From: Bacteroidota bacterium
Lineage (GTDB): Bacteria; Bacteroidota; Bacteroidia; Chitinophagales; Chitinophagaceae
Length of the DNA: 6,341 bases
Direction of reading: 5' to 3'
Assembly (NCBI GenBank): GCA_023409675.1
Contig: JAEYRC010000071.1
Coordinates: 1-6,341 of the forward strand
Positions 1-3,828 of the stretch are shown here, one piece after another; the first letter of the stretch is position 1, and the number at the start of each line of letters is the position of its first letter. Under the pieces are notes generated by a model. That model saw only the letters and a list, made by a program, of their open reading frames with translations. It searched no databases and was not told the DNA's origin. The position numbers and the translations under genes were made by a program.

Positions 1-42
1 CGTTAATGGCATGATTTTTACATTTTTTCAGTAAAAGCGGTT

Positions 43-252
43 ATGCATAAATCATTAAGAATACTGGCTTTTGCAGGCCTGATTGGGTTGTTTTCCTGCA
101 ATGATGATGATAACACACCTGCTGAAGGAAATGATCAGATCGCGCCACCGGTGCAGAACAGTGGTCCTGAAACGGAAATGGAACGTGCCACAGAGGCGAT
201 AAAACAGGATACCACCGGCAAAGAGGTGATCATTGGAGATGATGATGACTGA
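43..252 (+). CDS. Small acidic lipoprotein, function unknown
   Basis: This 69-residue protein is predicted to be a lipoprotein. A short basic N-terminus (His2, Lys3, Arg6) is followed by a hydrophobic stretch (residues 7-17) and a lipobox, Leu-Phe-Ser-Cys, with the lipidated cysteine at residue 19. The mature chain would be only about 51 residues and very acidic. Asn-Asp-Asp-Asp directly follows the cysteine, and the protein ends in four aspartates. Acidic residues right after the lipidated cysteine resemble the lipoprotein export signal described in Bacteroidota, so exposure on the outer cell surface is a reasonable inference. No folded domain is evident; the mature part is rich in Asp, Glu, Pro, Thr and Asn and is probably disordered. 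The ATG at 43 has no clear Shine-Dalgarno site. A weak TAnnTTTG-like box (TACATTTT, 19-26) lies just upstream. I do not recognise a family. The signal sequence makes a real gene likely. Confidence 0.72.
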   Translation: MHKSLRILAFAGLIGLFSCNDDDNTPAEGNDQIAPPVQNSGPETEMERATEAIKQDTTGKEVIIGDDDD

Positions 253-268
253 GGCGATGCGGTTCAGA

Positions 269-290
269 GCTAACTGATTGCTCAGCTAGC
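269..290. terminator. Hairpin between convergent genes, possible terminator
   Basis: GCTA-A-CTGA, loop TTGC, TCAG-C-TAGC forms an eight-pair stem interrupted by one A/C mismatch. It lies between the convergent lipoprotein genes and covers the stop codon (286-288) of the minus-strand one. Because the arms are almost perfectly complementary, it could fold in transcripts from either direction. Neither side has a run of T, so it is not a textbook intrinsic terminator. The terminator role is inferred from position. Confidence 0.35.
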
Positions 291-987
291 GGATTTGAAC
301 ATCTTTTAATCGCTCCCTGCGCCAGGAACCCATAATCTTGCGCGCATCACCGGCTTCTTCCATTTCATACAGAAAATAGGTCTGGCTGGGCAGGTGAAAT
401 TTATACACGATTGCGGCCAGTGAATCGCTTCGGCCAAGCTCCTGAAACCCGGTTAATACCAGTGTTTCATTATCGATCCAACCCCCATCTTCAATCGATC
501 CTCCCGGTCCGGTAAATACCAGTCGGATCTTCTCCTTCTCCTCCCGATCGATCAGGCTGATTTCCATATCCGGACCATTTTCGGTTCCGGTCCAGCGGTT
601 GCCATCTTTACGGATATCAATATTATAACTGTCGAGGTCGATAAACATCGAACTGTCAGGTGAATATTTTAGAAAGCGACCATAACGTTCATAATAATCC
701 GCTTCGGGAATAAAGGGCTGTACCAGCATGCTGTCTTCTTTCCATACATTAACCAGCTTGAAATTGCTCCAGTCGAAACCCGTTACCAGGTTCTGACTGA
801 AATCGGTATAGCCTGAGTTATTGAAAAAACGGAATGTTTCGGCAGATAAAAACGTATCTACCTGGGGAGAAGCTGCTGAACTGTCTTCATAATTTGTAGA
901 AGGAAGATCCTGGGGAACCTGGTCTTTATCCGTTTCGCCGCAGGCGATACATCCTGCCAGTGCTATTAACAACCACAGTTTTTGCAT
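286..987 (-). CDS. Predicted lipoprotein of unknown function
   Basis: This 233-residue protein carries a lipoprotein signal: Lys3, a hydrophobic stretch (4-12) and the lipobox Leu-Ala-Gly-Cys at 10-13. A second cysteine at 16 is an alternative lipidation site. The next 30 or so residues are rich in Asp, Ser, Pro and Gln, as in a tether. The rest is mixed and probably mostly beta structure. Segments such as YSPDSSMFIDLDSYN (about 109-123) and GGWIDNETLVLTGF (about 168-181) resemble blades of beta-propeller-like repeats, but there are too few to call a propeller. I see no catalytic motif and recognise no family. The ATG at 987 directly precedes the signal peptide and has no strong Shine-Dalgarno site. 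The gene starts 109 bases after the dehydratase gene on the same strand, so it could be read through from that operon or use its own weak promoter near 1013-1020. Confidence 0.85.
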   Translation of the reverse strand: MQKLWLLIALAGCIACGETDKDQVPQDLPSTNYEDSSAASPQVDTFLSAETFRFFNNSGYTDFSQNLVTGFDWSNFKLVNVWKEDSMLVQPFIPEADYYERYGRFLKYSPDSSMFIDLDSYNIDIRKDGNRWTGTENGPDMEISLIDREEKEKIRLVFTGPGGSIEDGGWIDNETLVLTGFQELGRSDSLAAIVYKFHLPSQTYFLYEMEEAGDARKIMGSWRRERLKDVQIR

Positions 988-1012
988 AGATGATGTTTAC
1001 GACCATAAGGTA

Positions 1013-1020
1013 CAAAGAAA
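1013..1020 (-). promoter_or_regulatory. Weak -7-like promoter box before the 286-987 lipoprotein gene
   Basis: Read on the minus strand this is TTTCTTTG, one mismatch from the Bacteroidota -7 consensus TAnnTTTG. A TTTG at 1045-1048 could act as the -33 element, but the 24-base spacer is longer than the usual spacing of about 19-21. The box lies 25 bases upstream of the ATG. It is a candidate only. Confidence 0.25.
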
Positions 1021-1096
1021 AGAGCCAGTTCTGCGATAGTCCTGCAAAATGAAATGAACTGTCAACCTATATTTAACAATGCCTTTCGGAGGGCAG

Positions 1097-1330
1097 TCAG
1101 GATACCAGGGCGTCAATCTTTTCGGCCAGGCTGCGGTGATTTGCAGTGATAGTGTTCCCCGCATCATGTGTCGACAAGCGGATTTCAACGTGGTTATAGG
1201 TATTTGTCCAGGTCGGATGATGGTTCATCTTTTCCGCCAGCAGGGCTACTTTGGTCATAAAGGCAAAGGCTTCCACAAAATCCGGGAATTCAAACTTCCG
1301 GAATAAATAATTGTCTTTTTCTTCCCACAT
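1097..1330 (-). CDS. Pterin-4a-carbinolamine dehydratase (4a-hydroxytetrahydrobiopterin dehydratase)
   Basis: This enzyme dehydrates 4a-hydroxytetrahydropterin to quinonoid dihydropterin and so recycles the cofactor used by aromatic amino acid hydroxylases such as phenylalanine hydroxylase. It is cytoplasmic. The 77-residue product carries the family signature Glu-Lys-Met-Asn-His-His-Pro (33-39), followed by Trp41, the Asn-x-Tyr-Asn-x-Val stretch (43-48) and Ser-Thr-His-Asp (53-56). His37, His38 and His55 correspond to the conserved active-site histidines. It is shorter than the usual family length of about 95-115 residues because it lacks the N-terminal extension; it begins near the Phe-Arg-Lys-Phe-Glu-Phe strand. 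The ATG at 1330 has AGGA four bases upstream. The gene starts 44 bases after the IPExxVDY gene and is probably last in that operon. No hydroxylase gene is visible in the window, so its partner enzyme is unknown. Confidence 0.92.
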   Translation of the reverse strand: MWEEKDNYLFRKFEFPDFVEAFAFMTKVALLAEKMNHHPTWTNTYNHVEIRLSTHDAGNTITANHRSLAEKIDALVS

Positions 1331-1374
1331 GATATCCTGATTTAATTATGGTATCGGGTGATAGTTTGATAAAT

Positions 1375-1809
1375 TCAGAAGATCAGATGTCCTTTGTTTT
1401 TGATCTTTTCATTGGTAAGCTCAGTAACCAGCTGAACCTGCCTGATCAGTTTTATTCGGGTAATGAGTGCTGCCAGGGTTTCATCGCTCACCAGGTCTCC
1501 CTTCAACAACCAGAGGTAGTCAAGGTTTCTGAATTCCGGCAGCAGGTATTCGCCATCGTACTGGTTATTATAAAGGTAATGCACCAGCGAGTGATGCGGC
1601 TCACGGTATTCAAAAACCGAAAAGAAGTAATTGCGCTGCTTCTTGCTCAGTTGAATTTCAATATCATTATTCTTCCTGAAGTCAAAATAAAAGCTTTGAT
1701 TGATGGTCCAGCAAAGTTGGTAATCCTTCAGCGGACAAACAATACCGATCAGCCGGGTATCGCTGAAAAAATCATCAGCCAGTTCATCGATATCGAGCTT
1801 TAATTTCAT
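1375..1809 (-). CDS. IPExxVDY family protein
   Basis: This 144-residue protein matches the small Bacteroidota-specific family named for its Ile-Pro-Glu-x-x-x-Val-Asp-Tyr motif. Here the motif reads Leu-Pro-Glu-Phe-Arg-Asn-Leu-Asp-Tyr at residues 90-98, followed by Leu-Trp-Leu-Leu-Lys-Gly. Other family-like features are the N-terminal Lys-Leu-x-Leu-Asp and Asp-Asp-Phe stretch, the Leu-x-Gly-Ile segment near 20-23, and the Asp-Tyr-Gln-Leu-Cys-Trp segment (29-34). There is no signal peptide or membrane segment, so it is cytoplasmic. Its biochemical function is not known. The ATG at 1809 lies 13 bases after the peptidase stop, and an AAGGA overlapping that stop can serve as its ribosome binding site. 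This supports co-transcription with the peptidase. A long open frame on the opposite strand (1348-1803) is a shadow of this gene. Confidence 0.88.
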   Translation of the reverse strand: MKLKLDIDELADDFFSDTRLIGIVCPLKDYQLCWTINQSFYFDFRKNNDIEIQLSKKQRNYFFSVFEYREPHHSLVHYLYNNQYDGEYLLPEFRNLDYLWLLKGDLVSDETLAALITRIKLIRQVQLVTELTNEKIKNKGHLIF

Positions 1810-1822
1810 ACGGCTATTTTCC

Positions 1823-3469
1823 TTAAAACCGGATGTCGGCTTCCCTGATCTCTTCTCCGCGCTTGTATTTTACTTTTGTTTCGTCGCCTTTTTTGAACTT
1901 CGATAATGCCTGCATATAGGCTTCCATCGATGATATCGGGTAATCACCGATCTGCAGAATGATATCTCCGGTATTGATGCCGGCTTTTTCAGCCGCCCTG
2001 CCGGGGCTGACACCGTCGGCTTTCACACCTGGCCCGCTAAAGGTATAATCCGGCATAATGCCAAGGCTTACGGAGAAACGCGCAGATGTGGTAGTCTGCT
2101 GTTCGCGCGTAGGGGTAAACGTGAGTTTGCCGGAAGCGGCAGATTTTTCAATCAACTCCCGGATATAATTTACGATCCTGGTTTGCCCGGTATAATTCAC
2201 CTTATCATGATCGTCGGACGGCTTGTGGTAATCGGTATGCAAACCGGTGAAAAAGAAAAGCACCGGTATATTTTTCCGGTAAAAGGAGGTATGATCACTT
2301 GGTCCTGTTCCGCTGGAATCAAATTTAATGGTAAAGTTCCTGGCCTCTTTCAGGGAAGGCAATAGACTTCCCCAAACCGGCGTAGTGCCAAAACCGCCTA
2401 TGGTAAGGGAATTGTTCTCGTTCAGCCTTCCGATCATATCCATATTGATCATATAGTTGATTTTACCCAGATCAATGGTAGGATTATCAACAAAATATTT
2501 TGATCCGAACAATCCGAGTTCTTCCCCGGAAAAAGCAATAAACAGGTAATTAAGTCCGGGTTTTTTCTGCTGCTTTAATGTTCGTGCAAGTTCGATCAAC
2601 GCGGCCGTGCCACTGGCATTATCATCAGCGCCATTATGAATAAGTTTGGCGGTATCGCGGGAATTGCCGTCTTCGCCCATTCCCAGGTGATCGTAATGCG
2701 CGCCGAGCACTACTGTTTCCGCGGCGCCGTTATCGATATACCCTATTACATTATAGCCTTTCCGATAGCGGGGGCCTATATCCGATTTCAGTTTTATATC
2801 GAGCATAGCCGATTCATCGGAGAGGAATTTCTTATACGCAGCTTTACGCATATAGAAAACCGGTATTCTGGAAGGTTCTGAGCGGTCGCGTTCATTAAAT
2901 TTCAATTCATCTCCTGAAGTGTGGCTGTTATACAGGATCAGCGCGGTAGCGTTTTTTTCGGCAGCCTGCGCTGCTCTTTCCTTGATGGCTTCGTAGAGAT
3001 CAAAATGCGGGTTGCCGGAGCTTTCATCAATAAGCGATTTAATATCCAGAAACCAGGGAACATCTTCTTCCTGCAGCACCATGGCAACCGCAGCCTCAGC
3101 ATGAGCATTCGGACTGTACGCCAGGGGGAAATAATCTTCATTCAGTTTGAGGTCGTGCCCGTTAATGATCAGGTGCGAAGCCGGGTTAACCTGCTTTCCA
3201 TCATATACTTCAAATTCCTGGAACCAGGTGCCATCGCTGCCCATAGGCCGAAGACCGGCTTTCTGAAATTGTTTGCTGATATAGTTCATCGCCAGCTTCT
3301 CCCCCGTTGTACCGGTACGCCTGCCCTGCAGTTTATCATCAGACAGATAGGCGACATGTGTTTTCAGATTGTCCATAAGGGTTCTGTCGGCACGATTTAA
3401 CCGTTGTGCAAACAAACCGGAAACGGATAGGAAAAGACTTACAAAAAGCGGAAAGACGCGAATCAACAT
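1823..3469 (-). CDS. Secreted M28 family metallopeptidase with C-terminal PDZ domain
   Basis: This 548-residue di-zinc M28 exopeptidase is probably an aminopeptidase exported to the periplasm or surface. A signal peptide (1-21, cleavage after Ala21 or nearby) is followed by a region (about 110-230) that looks like an inserted protease-associated domain. The catalytic core runs from about 238 to 445. Expected zinc-site residues are His258 and Asp260 (Ala-His-Tyr-Asp-His-Leu-Gly), Asp283 (Gly-Ala-Asp-Asp-Asn-Ala-Ser-Gly), Glu316 and Glu317 (Ser-Gly-Glu-Glu), Asp344 (Asn-Met-Asp-Met-Ile-Gly-Arg) and His415 (Asp-Tyr-His-Lys-Pro-Ser-Asp). All are present, so the enzyme should be active. A PDZ-like domain (about 465-548) contains Ser-Pro-Gly-x-Ala-Ala-x-x-Ala-Gly and Gly-Asp-Ile-Ile-Leu. 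The start is placed at ATG 3469 because the signal peptide begins there and the upstream in-frame TTG (3496) lies inside the promoter box. It is first in a likely operon. The peptide substrate cannot be told from sequence. Confidence 0.95.
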   Translation of the reverse strand: MLIRVFPLFVSLFLSVSGLFAQRLNRADRTLMDNLKTHVAYLSDDKLQGRRTGTTGEKLAMNYISKQFQKAGLRPMGSDGTWFQEFEVYDGKQVNPASHLIINGHDLKLNEDYFPLAYSPNAHAEAAVAMVLQEEDVPWFLDIKSLIDESSGNPHFDLYEAIKERAAQAAEKNATALILYNSHTSGDELKFNERDRSEPSRIPVFYMRKAAYKKFLSDESAMLDIKLKSDIGPRYRKGYNVIGYIDNGAAETVVLGAHYDHLGMGEDGNSRDTAKLIHNGADDNASGTAALIELARTLKQQKKPGLNYLFIAFSGEELGLFGSKYFVDNPTIDLGKINYMINMDMIGRLNENNSLTIGGFGTTPVWGSLLPSLKEARNFTIKFDSSGTGPSDHTSFYRKNIPVLFFFTGLHTDYHKPSDDHDKVNYTGQTRIVNYIRELIEKSAASGKLTFTPTREQQTTTSARFSVSLGIMPDYTFSGPGVKADGVSPGRAAEKAGINTGDIILQIGDYPISSMEAYMQALSKFKKGDETKVKYKRGEEIREADIRF

Positions 3470-3493
3470 AACTGAGTTTTTAAATCCTGTGTG

Positions 3494-3501
3494 CAAAGGT
3501 A
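3494..3501 (-). promoter_or_regulatory. -7 promoter box of the M28 peptidase operon
   Basis: On the minus strand this reads TACCTTTG, an exact match to the Bacteroidota sigma-factor -7 consensus TAnnTTTG. Transcription would start near 3485-3490, giving a leader of about 20 bases before the ATG at 3469. No clear TTTG -33 element sits at the expected distance; in this phylum the -33 box is often weaker than the -7 box. The placement rules out the TTG at 3496 as a start codon. Confidence 0.6.
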
Positions 3502-3549
3502 TTAAAGGGTGGTTCAGGAATCGTGAATTATTTTAGATAAAAGAGTTTG

Positions 3550-3579
3550 CCGGACATGCAAAAAATATCCGGACAATGC
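3550..3579. repeat. Near-identical CCGGACa(a)TGC direct repeats
   Basis: CCGGACATGC (3550-3559) is repeated with one added A as CCGGACAATGC (3569-3579). The repeats start 19 bases apart, close to two helical turns, and are separated by an A-rich spacer. The first copy also lies within a TTTGC-N7-GCAAA dyad. The spacing and the place about 50 bases upstream of the peptidase promoter box would suit a regulator binding site. That role is inferred. Confidence 0.35.
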
Positions 3580-3667
3580 TTCTATCGGGTCATTGATTAT
3601 GACCTTACTATCAGCCAGGGGTTTAATTCACGGCAGGGGGTTTGGCGATGCTTCAAAAATACGGTAT

Positions 3668-3724
3668 TTCACAGGATTAACACACTGGTTCAGGCTTAAC
3701 TGGAATTCTTAAAATTCACAGGAT
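3668..3724. repeat. Perfect 10-base direct repeat TTCACAGGAT
   Basis: Identical TTCACAGGAT copies occupy 3668-3677 and 3715-3724, starting 47 bases apart. A related TTCACGG occurs at 3627-3633. All lie in the non-coding stretch upstream of the SNF2-family gene. They may be operator half-sites or chance repeats in this composition. Confidence 0.35.
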
Positions 3725-3781
3725 ATGAAGGGTTTCTGACCTTTAGCTCGTGATTTTTCCTTTACTTATGCAGATTGCTTA

Positions 3782-3796
3782 TTCCGGAGTCCGGAA
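3782..3796 (+). promoter_or_regulatory. Perfect hairpin in the SNF2-gene leader
   Basis: TTCCGG-AGT-CCGGAA forms a six-pair perfect stem with a three-base loop, ending 16 bases before the AGGAGG ribosome binding site. It also contains two TCCGGA palindromes seven bases apart. It could be an mRNA leader structure affecting translation or stability, or a DNA operator. A short GTTTGTTC follows, too weak for a terminator. The symmetry is seen directly; the function is inferred. Confidence 0.45.
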
Positions 3797-3812
3797 GTTT
3801 GTTCATAAACCC

Positions 3813-3818
3813 AGGAGG
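3813..3818 (+). promoter_or_regulatory. Strong Shine-Dalgarno site of the SNF2-family gene
   Basis: AGGAGG, extended to AGGAGGA, lies 10 bases before the ATG at 3829. It fixes the start of the large gene. Such a full match is notable because most genes in Bacteroidota, including the others in this window, have weak or no Shine-Dalgarno sites. Confidence 0.7.
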
Positions 3819-3828
3819 ATTTTGCCCA

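Larger units (their letters stand above)
3502..3828. other. Divergent intergenic region with short repeats, no gene seen
   Basis: These 327 bases separate the peptidase promoter from the SNF2-family gene. The longest ATG frame is 37 codons (3599-3712) and has no recognisable product. Features seen are a TTTGC-N7-GCAAA inverted repeat (3546-3562), near-repeated CCGGACATGC and CCGGACAATGC (3550-3559 and 3569-3579), a perfect TTCACAGGAT direct repeat (3668-3677 and 3715-3724) and a hairpin at 3782-3796. A promoter for the SNF2 gene should lie here. TACTTATG (3763-3770) and GAAGTTTG (3794-3801) each differ from TAnnTTTG at one position, but neither has a well-spaced -33 element, so I do not choose between them. 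Confidence 0.6.

Noticed and set aside
1080..1095. Possible terminator hairpin just after the dehydratase stop
   Set aside because: In the minus-strand transcript the stem has only four strong pairs before a C/A mismatch, and no U-tract follows; it is too weak to call.
1079..1306. 75-codon open frame on the plus strand
   Set aside because: It is antisense to the pterin dehydratase, whose catalytic motif fixes the coding strand.
1348..1803. 151-codon open frame on the plus strand
   Set aside because: It is antisense to the IPExxVDY gene over nearly its whole length. The minus-strand protein carries a recognisable family motif; this frame gives no recognisable protein.
2921..3400. 159-codon open frame on the plus strand
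   Set aside because: It is antisense to the signal peptide and N-terminal part of the M28 peptidase and is explained as a shadow of that gene.
3599..3712. 37-codon ATG frame in the divergent intergenic region
   Set aside because: It has no Shine-Dalgarno site, promoter or recognisable product, and its length is expected by chance.
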